Program-made: the position numbers and the translations under genes
Notes under the pieces: model-generated
Told to the model about the DNA's origin: nothing
What the model saw: only the letters and a program-made list of their open reading frames with translations
Databases searched by the model: none
Shown here: positions 34,801 through 47,609 of the stretch, in pieces
Numbering within the stretch: the first letter of the stretch is position 1
How the letters are laid out: every line of letters begins with the position of its first letter
NCBI GenBank assembly: GCA_016748015.1
Contig: JAAOMT010000664.1
Span: 1,298,047-1,362,046 of the forward strand
Source of the DNA: Geosiphon pyriformis
Taxonomy: Eukaryota > Glomeromycota > Glomeromycetes > Archaeosporales > Geosiphonaceae
Length of the DNA stretch: 64,000 nt
Direction: 5' to 3'

Positions 34801-36440
34801 AAATATAAATTGAATAAATTTAGAAAACACTTTATTATAATCTTGTCACAATGTTTTTAGAACTTATTTAATATACCAAACAGCTTAACAGCTTTATTAT
34901 TAAGCAAATCATTAACAACCAAAACCAATTTTTGCAGTTTGACTTTACACATAATTCCAAAAAATGTATTATTATTCACATAAGCCAAAGATAAATATTA
35001 GTAAAGCTAAAAATCAAATAGCTTTTAAAACATAACTTTTTTTTTGTTTATTTTTCTATAATTTCATTAATTTTATTCCTTATTTTATTTAGTTCTAAAA
35101 CCAAATTTTTTCTAACCATCAAGTAATCTAAAATAACTTTGCAAAAAAATTATTTTAAAACACTTTTAATTATTTACTTTTTGTTTGAGCAAAAATTTTT
35201 TATATGCTGCTTAATTATTTTTCTGATGAATATATTTTTAGTTGTTTTAGATTCATAGTATTTAGACTTTTTATATTTTTTTTGACTATTGATAAATACT
35301 TAATAATAGTTATTATATTTACACTATTCAGAACTATTATAGCAATCTTAAAAATCTTTGTATTATCAACAGTCAATTAAGTTTTAATAAAGTAATCAAA
35401 TTTAGACATATTTTTTAAGCTCAAACTCTTTATAATCTTAGCAATAAGTAGTTTTAATCTAAAAAACTTTAATAATTATCTGTTTTTTGAACAATTAAAC
35501 TCACTATATTATTGCTTAAAAAAAATTTTATTAGCCAAATCTATTATTATCTTTTTTAATATCTTTTATATTACATCCAAATTACCAAATTTTTTAGCTT
35601 TTAAGAATCTCTTTTTTATAGTCAATAGTTATCAAAAAAGCATTTTTCAAAGCATGCTTACTTGATTTTATTTGTATTATTTATTTTGAATTTTTAGTAA
35701 TCTTTATTAGCTTACTAGTAAATATTATTTAAACAAACATTCAAAAAACTATTTAGACCAACTAAAACCAGAAATATCTTATAATTAGTATTAAAAAAGT
35801 TAAATACAAAATCAATTCTATAATTAACAATTACAGATAACAAATTTTTACTTACAAAAATATAGTCTATAACTTTTTTAACACTTTTAAAGTTACTTTA
35901 AGTTGAAGTTTTAACTAAAAAATACTCATAAAAAAATTGACCAAATCTAAATTTACATAGAACTTAAAATTTGTACTTTTTTTAGACCTATTTTTATTAA
36001 AATTCTCACTTAAAACCACAAAAGTACTGAAGTTAACTGTTTTAGCAATAAAAAAGTTAATTTCTAATGTCTAATCAAATCTAATTTTAGTAAAAACACC
36101 AGCATATAAATCCAAAATTGCAACTAATAGTTTATTTTTAAATAAAAGTTACATTAAAATAGCTTAACTAGGGACTTTTATTATTTTTAAAACATGCTGA
36201 ACCAGAAAATTGTTTATAATAAAAGCAATTTTAACACCAAAAAACTTTTGTTTAAACCAGATATAAAAACTCATATCTTATCAAACTTACTTATAATCTA
36301 TAATCTAATACCAGATTTCAATTTTGTTTTGTAATAATTAAAACTATATTATTCGAATTCACATATCAACAAACAATATTTTTCTGCTTAGCAAAGATAT
36401 TAATATCTTGAACAATACATACAGCAAACTTTTAAGTTAC
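31820..36440 (-). pseudogene. ORF2 of non-LTR copy 2
   Basis: Readable islands include the endonuclease segment near 36020 (NFSTFVVLSENFNKN for the GGDFNE region), the RT active site near 34150 (FINN for FVDD, followed by STQYILNIISEFFKINN), the region at 33576-33271 (LQILDWISINLLQ, IGFLKCSNIVFENRLLDKH) and the C-terminus at 32012-31821 (VDIEKNGLI). All match copy 1 in order. Both RT aspartates are now Asn. Stops and small shifts make it non-functional. Confidence 0.75.
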
Positions 36441-38320
36441 TCATTGAGAGAAAAAATATGCCAAAAAATTCAAACCAGTACACAATTGATCTAATTTTTT
36501 TAAAACTAAATTAATAGAGATCTTAAAAACAATTATTATTGATTTTAAGCCATCCACTTTGGTGGTTAAAATTTTTGAACTACTTAAACTTAAATTTAAA
36601 GTCTTATTTTTCATTACTAAAAAAAAAAAAAAAATATTAGTGAAGTATTCAAAACCATGTTCAAATTCCACTTTTGAATTTAAAGTTACAGAAGCAGCTG
36701 AAAAAAAGATTAAAAACAGATACCAGAGATACTAAGTTCATATTGTTTAGTTTTTACATAATACTAAATATTTAATTAGCTAAAAACTTTAAAAAATATT
36801 CCAAAAAGACCAGATAAATATTAATATGTAAATTATCATAAACAATAAAAAAACTTTTACCAACATGTAAAGTATTAAAAAAAAGTAACACAAAACCAGA
36901 ACCAAAACAAAAACCATTAGAAAAAGCAGTAATTAAAACTATTTGTGCTTATAATTTGTTACTAAAGACAATAAAACATAAAATAAAAACAATTTTTTTA
37001 TATATAATCTGGCCAATTAAAGATGATTCTTGTCTAATACAATTTTTTTTATAAACTTTTAAAAATAATAAAACAGATATATCTAATACATCATACTTTA
37101 AAACTAAATATCCAAAATATCCACACTTTTTATATTGAATTAAATCCAATCTAATTCAAAAAAACTTAATACTATCTAAAATTGGCTCTATATAAAAGAC
37201 CAATTTCAACTTTTTTTCTAAATTAAAGACAATTACCATATAACAAACCCTATTGTCAGTTTTAAATAAATAATTAATAATACAAGTTTTTTTATCAGCC
37301 CTTTTTAATAAAGTACCAAGATTATAAACAGTTATTTTTATAAAAAAAGTAAACAAAAGCACTTTAAATTAATTTTTAGAGATTCAAATATTATGATTTT
37401 CTACAGTTTTTATTATATATACTGAATTTTTTCCAATTAAAAATGACTATTTAGCTGTCAAATAATTTGTCTGAACTGATTTAGCAAATTTTATTATAGT
37501 TTTTTGTCATAGTCTAATTAGTTGTAATTAGATTAACACTACTTGACTAAACTTAAAAAAAACTGTAATAATTAATTTTTTTAGTATATTCATAAAAATT
37601 TTTTAAATTACAACAGCTCAATCTAAACAAAAATTTTGTTTTTTAAGATTATTATTTACAGTAATGCCTTTTTTTCTGGTTAATAATACAATCTTTTTTA
37701 TGTTTTTCTCTAATGTAAATATTGATTTAATAATTTTTTCAAATTTTAAAGAAGTAATAACTTTTTTAAAATTATTTATTGTTGAGAAAAGTTCTTTGAT
37801 AAACTGAGTTTTTGTTATTGTTAATTTGTTATTTACTACTAAGAAATTAATATCTAAAACAAAAAATTTTTTAACAGACATTTTTATTTGAGTTTTTGTA
37901 ATTTTTAGGTTAATTTATTTTTTATATAAAAAAATATTAAGATAAAAAAAGAAAAAAACCTTATCATTATTTATATTATAGTTAGAAAAACCAATTAAAA
38001 AGCTAAAAACAGTATTAATGTTAACTTATTTGGCTTTAGAAATATTTTTTTAGAATTAAACTGCTTTTTTTTTTATTTGCTTTATAATCAGTATTATCAT
38101 TTAGAAAAACCACTTTAAAAGCATTTTTATTTGTATTTATTTCAACAAATTAATTAACAATATGTTTCAAACTACTAAAATTTAAATTTGTTTTATTACT
38201 TAAATGTTTTACTTTGCCAAAAAAAGCTTTTTGCATTTGAGCCAAACTTTTACTAATTAAACTTAAAACCAAAATTCTGATTGGTCTTTTCTTAAATACA
38301 AAACTATTTATTATGACAAT
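36441..38320 (-). pseudogene. ORF1 of non-LTR copy 2
   Basis: Open pieces read from 5' to 3': 37881-37618 (SVKKFFVLDINFLVVNNK, then SLKFEKIIKSIFTLEK), 37362-37156 (TVYNLGTLLKRADKKTCIIN), 37149-36949 (YKKCGYFGYLVLKY knuckle) and 36671-36441 (SSSKILTTKVDGLKS). Each aligns to ORF1 of copy 1 in order. The zinc-knuckle again shows Tyr in place of the first Cys, as in copy 1; the His and last Cys are also lost here. Confidence 0.78.
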
Positions 38321-38399
38321 AAACTTAACAAAATTTTTTATTATAAACTAAAAATTTTTAATAAGTAAAATTGTTTATTAAAATCATGTGTAATTAATA

Positions 38400-38519
38400 A
38401 TTTATTTATTAAAAGTTAGTATTAAATATATAAAAATGTTTAATGCTGTTTAAAAATAATATGATAATTAAAAAATTAAAAAAACTTTTACAATTAATTT
38501 ATATTTCTAAATTTATTTA
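38400..38519. other. short AT-rich spacer
   Basis: Junction between the 5' leader of non-LTR copy 2 and the next non-LTR 3' end. Nothing specific seen. Confidence 0.3.
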
Positions 38520-38524
38520 TTTTT

Positions 38525-39010
38525 TATTTATTTAATAAGTGTAGCCCAACTAAAATAAATATGGTTCATATTTTTGCTATATATAACAAGCTACTTGAGC
38601 TAATCAAGACAATACTACAAGCTTATATTACTAAAAATATAACTACCATAGCAAAATCTAATAGACATTAAAGATAAAATGGTCTTAAGACCAAAGTTAA
38701 TTAAAATACTATAACCAAAACTCAACTTGCAAATATTTACATTAGAGCTGCTCAATAATAAACCATTAACATTTAATAAAACCAATTCATTACCAATAAT
38801 TAAACTTTGTTTTTCATAAAAAGTTTCAAGTTTAATATTTAGCAGCCAAATATCTGACTTATAATGAACAGCTATATTATATATAAAGTTTACAATATTC
38901 TTAACAGTTTCTGAATTATATTCAAATATTTTTACTGTTTTTGAAAACCAATTTTTAAAAACAAATTTCTTTGTAACAGTTATATAAATACAGTCTAAAT
39001 TTTAAAATAA
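38525..39010 (-). mobile_element. 5'-truncated family A-like non-LTR 3' end, divergent subfamily
   Basis: In reverse it reads the ORF2 C-terminus (KKFVFKNWFSKTVKIFE, AVHYKSDIWL, EKQSLIIGNELV, NICKLSFGYSILINFG) followed by the 3' UTR block (CTTGATTAGCTCAAGTAGCTTG). It aligns to copy 1 but differs at many sites that are not C-to-T, so it comes from a distinct subfamily. About 480 bp remain. Confidence 0.65.
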
Positions 39011-39304
39011 TAATGTATAATAGTTTAAAAATTTAATTAATTATAGTTAAATCTAAAATAACTTATATTAAGATAACTTATAATTTATGATAAGCTATAG
39101 TATTTTAAATCTATCAATTTGATAAATAAAAAACTTTTATGTTTATAATTTATATTTATAATATCTAATAACTCATAACTTTTTATTAATAGTAGAGATT
39201 ATCTTAAGTACTAAATTTAGTTTAAATTTTGTTAATTCTGGTAAATTGCAAATATTTCTATAACTAAAAATACTATATAATAATATAATATTACTTATTT
39301 AATA

Positions 39305-40320
39305 GAATAATTATTAATCATATAAGTAATTAAATCAAAATTTCAAATTGTTTTAAGTTTTAAATTATCATCAATTGTGTAAATAATCAAGTTAAAGTTT
39401 TAAATTGTCTTAAGTTTTAAATTATTACTAATTTTGTAAATAATTAAGCTAAAGTTTTAAATTGTATTAAGTTCTAAATTATTATTGATTATATAAATAA
39501 TCAAGTTAAAGTTTTGAATTGTTTTAAGTTTTAAATTATAATTAATTTTATGAATAATTAAGTCAGAGTTTTAAATTGCTCTAAGTTTTAAATTATTATT
39601 AATTATATAAATAATCAAATTAGAGTTTTAAATTGTTTTAAGTTCTAAATTATTATTAATTATATAAGTAATTAAGTTAAAGTTTTGAATTGTCTCAAGT
39701 TTTAAATTATTAGTAATCTTATAAGTAATCAAGTCAGAGTTTTAAATTGCTCTAAGTTTTAAATTATTATTAATTATATAAATAATTAAGTCAAAGTTTC
39801 AAATTGTTTTAAGCTCTAAATTATTACTAATTATATAAATAATCAAGTTAGAGTTTCAAATTGTTCCAAGTTCTAAATTATTATTAATTGTATAAGTAAT
39901 TAAGTTAGAGTTTTGAATTGTTTTAAGTTTTAAATTATTATTGATTATATAAATAATTAAGTCAGAGTTTTAAATTGTTTTAAGTTTTAAATTATCATTA
40001 ATTGTATGAATAATTAAGTCAAAGTTTTGAATTGTCACAAGTTTTAAATTATTTTTAACTTTGTGAATAATTAAATTAAAGTTTTGAATTGTTCTAAGTT
40101 CTAAATTATTATTAATTATATAAGTAATTAAGTCAAAGTTTTAAATTGTCTTCAGTTCTAAATTATTATTAATTATATAAGTAATTAAATTGGAGTATTG
40201 AATTATTCCAAGTTTTAAATTATTATTAATTGTATAAATAATTAAATTAGAGTTTTAAATTGTTTTAAATTTTAAATTATTATCAATTATATAAGTAATC
40301 AAATCGAATTTTTGAATTAG
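39305..40320 (+). repeat. 57-bp satellite, about 18 tandem copies
   Basis: The unit AGTTTTAAATTGTTTTAAG + TTTTAAATTATTATTAA + TTATATAAATAATTAAGTCAA (57 bp in total) repeats head to tail about 18 times with strict spacing. Variation is mostly C/T and A/G at fixed positions, with some transversions near the 3' edge. The edges fade into AT-rich sequence near 39305 and 40320. No coding frame crosses the array. Confidence 0.92.
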
Positions 40321-42101
40321 CTCTATATAATTAGAATTTTAATTGTACTTTTCTTTTGTTTTTTAATTCTATTATATTTAATTGCAAAAAACATAGTATT
40401 TTTTTAGCTTGTATTCTGCAAAATTATAAGAATACTACACTTTATAATAAGTTTATAGTACTTAATTAATATTATGCAAATAATAAAAACCAATTAAAAA
40501 CTATAAAACACTTTAAGAAAAACAGTTTTTTATATATAAAACAGCCTCTAATTTCAGTTTGAGTCAAAAATAAACCAAATTTTTATGTATAAACAAATAC
40601 AATGCATAATTTAATTAGCAAATATATATGTACAGTATATAATCTTGATTTTAATAAAACATTTGTTATCTTTGTTTAAGAGGCAAAATTATGTAAAATA
40701 ATATTTAGTAAAAATATAATTTGAACTACTAATATAAAGTTCTATAATTAATTAAATATTTTAGAAAATAAGTGCCAAAAACTATTTAATAGCTGGCTTA
40801 AGAGCTTTAAAAATCATGTTAAATTGTATTTACTTTGCTTTTATAATAATATATTATTAGCTAATATTAAGCATATTAAAGATAAATAAGTATATGTAAT
40901 AATATTTCTTATTAATTAAAAATTATGTGATATTTTTAACATAGATAAAATTATACTATTTTATGTTATATTATCAAATTGAAATTTTGTTATAATATTA
41001 TGTTATGATATCAAATAATAAAAAATATGATTTATATTTATTTTTATAATTAATGCTAATAGAACTGAGTATTTGTCACTACTTATTATTAGTTATATTA
41101 AATATCTATGCTGTTTTTAAAAGAAAACAGGAAAACAACTTGATTTTCAATATTATTTAAACACTTGTGCTTAGATAATTAATGATATTTTTAATAATAA
41201 CTTATTAATTAGAACAATTAACTACATAAAAAAACTAAAACATATTGTTATTAGTAGACAATTTTATTAATTACAACTATAATATAAAATTTATTACAAA
41301 AATTTATATAAAATAGTTTGTATTTGACTTAACTGTATATATTCAATTTATAGATACTAAAATTATTTATTGTTTTAAGACATATTATTATTACTATTTT
41401 TTTTACTGTACATTAAATTTTTTTAATAATAATGCCAATAATATTTATGTAATTAACTAATTTTAAGCAATATATTTAATTTATAAAACATAAAAAAATA
41501 TTTTAAATAAAATATTTATTAATTGTTAATACAAAGTTGATATTTTTTTAATTAATATAATGACAACTTTTAAAATAAAACTGCAAACTTAAAAATAATA
41601 ACTAATTATAATCAAATAATAATATTAAAAAAGATTAAGAATTGTTATAAAAAGTTCAATTACATATAGTTAAATTATATATACTTATTAATTGAAAAAT
41701 TGGTAAATCTATTTAAAAAAAATAATACAATTAATTTAGAATATTTGAATAATAATAAGATTGCAAATTATATTATAATAAATTGTAAAACAAAACATAA
41801 TAGCTTTAATAAAAAACAAAAAATACAGAAAGTAATAAGTATAAAAAATATATTAACTGCTATTACAAATTTTGAACAGTTAATAAAACTTGAAAATAGC
41901 AAAAAATTTTATAATATAGTTAGTAAATTTGCTTATGCTAAATATATATTTTATAAAAAAATACAAAATAAACAAAAATAAACAACTCTTATAAGTTTTT
42001 TTAATATTATATAAACTATTTAAAGATTCTTATAAGAATATATAAATAAATTTATTTTTTAATAATATTATATAAAAAATACTTTTTGTTTTCTTAATTT
42101 T
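40321..42101. other. AT-rich stretch, one orphan open frame
   Basis: Mostly featureless AT sequence. A 93-codon open frame at 41700-41981 (Lys/Asn/Ile-rich, NKIANYIIINCKTKHNSF) has no recognised domain and could be chance or decayed transposon sequence. I do not call it a gene. Confidence 0.35.
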
Positions 42102-44100
42102 ATGATCACAACTAAAGCAAAAAGTAAAAAAACTGCATTTATTATCTCTTTTAAAATATCTAATAAAGTTTTAATTAAAGAAGTTTTTTCTGTTATAAAA
42201 ACTGCTAAACAAAATATTTTAGAAGTTTTTTTTTTAAATATTAGTAATAAAAAGCTGTTTTTAGTGGCTTTTAAAGCATTTTTCTTATTTTTGGATGGTT
42301 TTTTATCAGTCAAAGTTCTTCCAAAAAATACATTTGGATTAGTTCTAATATTGTTTTCATTTTTACCAAAAGCCCAAAAGTTTTTAATAATAGACCAGTT
42401 AACAAACTGGTTTTTTTAACTATTACTATTATATTTAATATTATTAATATTATTTCTTTAAAAATAACCAGAAAAACCAAAAATTTCAAAAAATAAAAGC
42501 AATTACTTACTTTGTTATTGTTATACCAAATTTTTTTGTGGTTTTAAATAAAATTTTTATTATATTATCTAGCATATTATCAGCCAAAATTAACTATTGG
42601 TTGTGCTATCAAATGTGATTTTTTTCAACAGATTATTACTAGTTTTAAAAACAAAATAACAGTCTTTGTTAGAATATCTATTCTTAAAAACTGGACTAAT
42701 TAAATAAAAACTAAATTATTTTTTCTGCTGATTTTTGGTGCTGCCACTAGTGGTGCTTAAAAAACTATCTCTAGTTATTAAAGATTTGCTAAATAAGTAG
42801 CCTTTATTTTAATACTTGGTGCTATTTTTAAGATTAAAATAGCTCATATTAAGACTGTTTTTTAATCTGTAATGGTTTTTTGAATGTAAAATTAGTATTA
42901 AAGAACAATATAAAGCTTTTCTATATGGAGTTTGCTTTTTAAAAATCTTTAAAAGCTGTTTTTTTAGTTGAGTTTACAAGCTCTGTTTGTTTAATCACTC
43001 TTAAAATTGCCAAATCTTTGGTGATTATTGAAATTAGTTTTCTTTTTGCTGTTGTTATACTGCATAATATGTCTTTAAATATATCTGCTACTAATATTAA
43101 AATAGCACTTGGTGTTTTTGGTAAAATTGTTTATATTGTGCTAAAACCTATTAATGTTTGGCAATATGTCATTGTTTATTTAAAAAATTAAATGCTGTAT
43201 CTGTTCTGAATTATTAATCAGTATTGGTAAGCAAAAATAGTATTAGAATTCTCTTTTTAATAAATCAAAATAAGACTATTCTGTTCTGTAATAGATTTAA
43301 GGCCAAATTAGTCAACTTTTTTTTGGCTGTATTGCTTTTAAAATTAGTAATATAATCTTTTAAATTAGTGGTTAGACATATTTTATCTTTCACTCTTCTG
43401 ATTTTGGTCATCATTTTTGGTTTGCTTTAGTAATTTTTAGATCTCAAGCTGATTTGAATGCTGCTGTTGTCAAGACTAGCATTCTGAAAAAGTGCTATAT
43501 TTGGTAAAAAACTTCTGAAAATTGGCACTGCTTTAAGTATTAAAATTCAGATTATTTGGTTTCAAACTATAAAATGTTTTTATTTTTTTTTTAGGTCTTT
43601 CAAGATTTTTGTATCATGTTTTGTGAGTGCTAAGTCTTATGCTAAAACTGCTGTATTTTTATTTGGTTCTGTTTCTATGTCTTTAACTGCTCCAATTTTT
43701 TCTGTTATTATTGTTAGTAATCTTATAGTTTTTTTTTAATTGGCTTTTTTAAAGTTGAATTTGGTCAAGCTTATAGTATTAATTAAGTTAATTACTGGCT
43801 TATTGGTTTTTTGGTTATTGTATTTAAGCAGTTTATCAAGAGTGATTTTACTTTAAGCAGTGTTTTTAGTTTTAAGATTAATAAGCTTATGATTTATTTA
43901 GTTTTTTAACAAGATTGTGAAAAAAAATTGTTTTATTAAAAAAAAACTGCTATATAGAAAATATTGATATATCTGATAATTTAAAGTGTTTAATTGTTGT
44001 TAATAATAATATATTTTCTAATTTAATGTCTCTTTTAATACATACATTTGATGATATTAAAACTGATCTTTTGAAAACAGCTAAATAATTGGTCAAATTA
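42102..44100 (+). pseudogene. ORF1 of a second non-LTR family (family B)
   Basis: The first 105 codons are open (ITTKAKSKKTAFIISF...), a Lys/Ser-rich N-terminus. Later islands read GKIVYIVLKPINVWQYVIVYL (around 43120-43190) and, at 43430-43507, ALVIFRSQADLNAAVVKTSI followed by LKKCYIW. The last matches RRM-like gag/ORF1 proteins of AM-fungal retroelements, where RSQADLDAAVVKT precedes a zinc knuckle. The knuckle itself is not readable. Stops are frequent. No ORF2 follows; the sequence becomes plain AT-rich after about 44100. Confidence 0.55.
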
Positions 44101-45879
44101 GTTTTCTGTAATATTATATTATTTAATATAATTCAAAAGATATCAAGTTTTGAATAAATTTTCTTTTATAATATTAATATTATATAGTTTAAACTGGCTT
44201 AAATAGTTAATTATATATAGAAAATGTGTGAACTTTATTTAATTTTGAAGCATTTAGTTTGCTTTTAATTTCTAGATATTGATTAGATTATGCTTATTAA
44301 ATCTTATAATAAAAAAAATACTATATATACTTAAATCTAAAAAAACTCATAATAATCTATAGTAATTTATATTTATTAAAAATATAAATTATCTCAAATT
44401 TAACTATATTTAAGCTAATTAAAACCAATTATCTATTATTATTTTTTTAATTAGCAATACTAAACAAAAATATTATTAACTATATTAATAAAATTTTAAT
44501 ATTTAAAATCACAAAATTAGTATTTTTTATTAAATTACTTTTTTTATACTTTATTTATAACTTTAAGTTTAACAATTAAATTAACTTTTTGTAAATTATT
44601 GCAAAATTATAAACCAAATTCACAATATTTATAACAATAAATATTAATCTAACTAATTTTTTTTTAAATTTAAAGAATTAATTATTAAATTTTAAATTTT
44701 TAACTTTAAATATATTAAAAAATATTTAAAAAACTATAAATAAAAATTAAATATTAAATTTAAAAAATTAAATATTAAAACAATTTTTAAAAACAATTTT
44801 TTTAATCTGCTTATTTTTACTATAAAAAATAAATAATTTAATGTTTTTATATTTTTTATTTTAAACAAGTAAACTTAAACAATTAAAATAATATAGTTTT
44901 TTTTAATTATAATTAATAACTTTTTATATAAAGCTAATAAACTTGTAACTTATAAATTCAACTTAAAAAAACTGTTAAAATATTATATTAAAATATATTT
45001 AATTTAATTAATTAACTTAATTAATAAGATATTAATATATTATAAATTTTTTAATAAATATAATATATTATATTAAATTTTTTTTTAATAAGTAAGATCT
45101 AAATACTATTTAATATAATATATTAAATTAAATAATCTAAACTAGACATAAATTATGTTTTTACTACATATAATTAATTATTTAAGCCAGTTAAAATAAT
45201 ATTATACTATTATATAAACAAAAATTATATTACTAATATCAAAAAAAAACATAAAACATATGTGTTAAAACCAATACCAAAAATTTCAATTATATTAAGC
45301 AATTTAATAATATTTTATAACAATATAATTAAAAGATTACAGATAAAAAAAACATCAAACTATTCAATAAAATTAAACTTAGTTTTTTTATAATAATATA
45401 ATATTTTAACAAACAAATTATATTCTATTCTTATAAACCAAAACTAAATTATACACAAAATTTATAATTTTATTAATAGCAATTTTAAAATCCTTAGAAA
45501 TAAAGATAAATTTTAAATATTAGTCTTTAAAAATAAAATTTTTATATAAAACAGTATATATTACAATATTAAATAAACATAATAATAATAACTAAAATAT
45601 ACAAAATAAGAATTTGCATAAATTAAAAAAAAAATTTTACACAATAATCTAAAAATTCAGTATATTTTATAAATAACAAAGTTTATTATATAGAAAAAAA
45701 AATTAAAAAACTTATATTATTATAAAACAAATACAATATACTATAATATTGTTTATTATATAAATATTTATATACAGATATAGACAATTAATAATACAAA
45801 GCTTTTATAAAGTAAAAACAAATATTAGCAGTAATTTAACTTATATAATTAGCCACTATATAAGAATCTAAGTATTATA
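44101..45879. other. AT-rich stretch without recognisable features
   Basis: Almost pure A/T with no usable frame or repeat match noticed; likely fully decayed transposon DNA. Confidence 0.4.
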
Positions 45880-47609
45880 CTTAAAAAAATTGATTCAATT
45901 TATGTTTCTAATTAAATTTTGGTTTAAGCCTTTATTTTACAACCAATTTTTTAATAGACATAGTGTATAGCTTAAAATATTTTACAAATAAAATGCTTTA
46001 TATTTACAAAAATACATATACTATTAACTTTAAAATTTTTTTTGAATAATAGCCAAAAACACTATGTTTAAAAAAAATACAGTTTTAATTAGTATATTAG
46101 CTTTATTATTACCAAAAATTTTAAAATAGCTCTTAATTTTAGCCCAAAACATAATCAGTTTTTTTTTGATAATATTTACAATATGATATTATTATATTTA
46201 ACAATAATTATAAAAGTCAAATAACATTAAAACTACTTTTAAAAAGCATATATTTAAAGCTATTTAACTATTAAAAATTATTGTAATTATACAAAAAAAA
46301 ATACACTTTAAAGCCAATGTAATAATCTGTAACTTAACTATTGTAAACAAAACCAAACCAAAAACTTTGGCTTTAATATTCAGATTTAAATTATTAAAAA
46401 ATAATATAGTATTAGTTTTTATGTTTATTAAACTCAAATTTTTTAAAAAGCTATTAGTAGAAACAAAAAAACATAAAAGATTGATATTTAACAACTTATT
46501 ATACATTTAACAAAATTTATTTAAACTTAAAACACTTAAAAGTTGAGTATTTGCTACAGAAAAAAAAGATATTTAAGAATTTGTTAAAAAATCTAAATAT
46601 ACAACTGTTAAAACAAATCAGATAAAAATTAGTCTATAAAAGTCCAGTTGTTTTTAATGTTAAAAGTTTTTTCAATTAAAAATTTTATCTTTTTTATTAT
46701 ATAACTGCTTAATAAAAGTAATGTTAAAATATTTAATTAAGTAATAAATATTAAAAAAAACAGAATTATCAAAAATTACAATCATTAAAGTATTCTTAAT
46801 AAACCTAAATACTAAAGACAAAATATTATACAAAAACAAATTATAATCACAAAAAATTCTGATTACATTAATCAAAAATTTTTAATTAGATTAATATTAA
46901 AACAAACAAAAAAAAACAAAAAATAGTAAAAAAACCAATTTAATATTTAAAAATTCAAAGATCTATGATCAAACAAATAGCCCAAAATACCATAAGCATT
47001 TGAAAAACTTAAGTAAAAGCCAACTTATATTTAATTTATACTTGCTTAAAAAACTTTAAGTCATATAAAAAAAAAGTAATAAATTATATTACTTGAAAAG
47101 TCCAAAAACAGACCAGCTTTTGATTTTAAATTCTTTTAAATTAAAATATCTTACTCATTGTATACAACAATTAAACAAAATTAAATTAGGTTTTATAACT
47201 GATGATAAAATATAAAACCATTAAAACCAAATAAAAAAATTGTTTATTAATTATAATTTTTTTTAAAATTTTGTTTATAAAAAATCTAATATCTAAATAA
47301 GTCGTAATTAGACTGAATTTTAACAACTTATTTGTAAACACAAAAATACTTAAGTATTTATGAACTTTTTTTTTGGCAATTAAAATAAACGAACTGCTAA
47401 TTATTAAAAAAAGAGTGCTAACTCTATAATTAATAAGAATAGTTACTGTTTTATAATTATTAATTAAAATATTGCTAATTCCAAAAAAGTTATTTTTAAT
47501 ATCTAAAATGCATTAAATTATAGCTTAACTATATTTTACTCAAATTATATTATTAACAAAAACACTAACAATATTATTAACTAAAATTTGAGATATTATT
47601 TAACATAAA
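45880..47609 (-). mobile_element. partial family A non-LTR copy (RT to RNase H), strongly decayed
   Basis: On the minus strand: RT active-site region near 47560 (FVNN), a pre-RNase H block at 46875-46672 (VIRIFCDYNLFL... YLIKYFNITFIKQLYNK aligning to VKIFLSNELFLANNL... RSLKRFGFAFSNQLLDK) and an RNase H block at 46506-46264 (LFTIVKLQIITLALKCIFF for LAELQTIALALEC). It is cut on the 5' side at the edge of an LTR (about 47610). Confidence 0.6.

Larger units (their letters stand above)
31705..38400 (-). mobile_element. full-length but strongly decayed non-LTR retrotransposon, family A copy 2
   Basis: On the minus strand this is colinear with copy 1 over its whole length: leader and ORF1 start near 38320, ORF1 to 36441, ORF2 endonuclease/RT/RNase H to about 31820, and a 3' UTR (GCCTGAGTGGCTGG, ATATAGTAAGTGTATGAG in reverse) ending near 31705. 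Length (about 6.7 kb) equals copy 1, but Cs and Gs are largely replaced by Ts and As and stops are frequent. It lies in the opposite orientation to copy 1, so the two flank the methyltransferase gene as a divergent inverted pair. Confidence 0.82.

Noticed and set aside
40000-40320. CRISPR-like array (regular repeats)
   Set aside because: The 57-bp units are contiguous without unique spacers, and the genome is eukaryotic.
41700-41981. 93-codon plus-strand open frame as a gene
   Set aside because: Composition is Lys/Asn/Ile-dominated like random AT DNA, no domain is visible and there is no promoter or intron signal.
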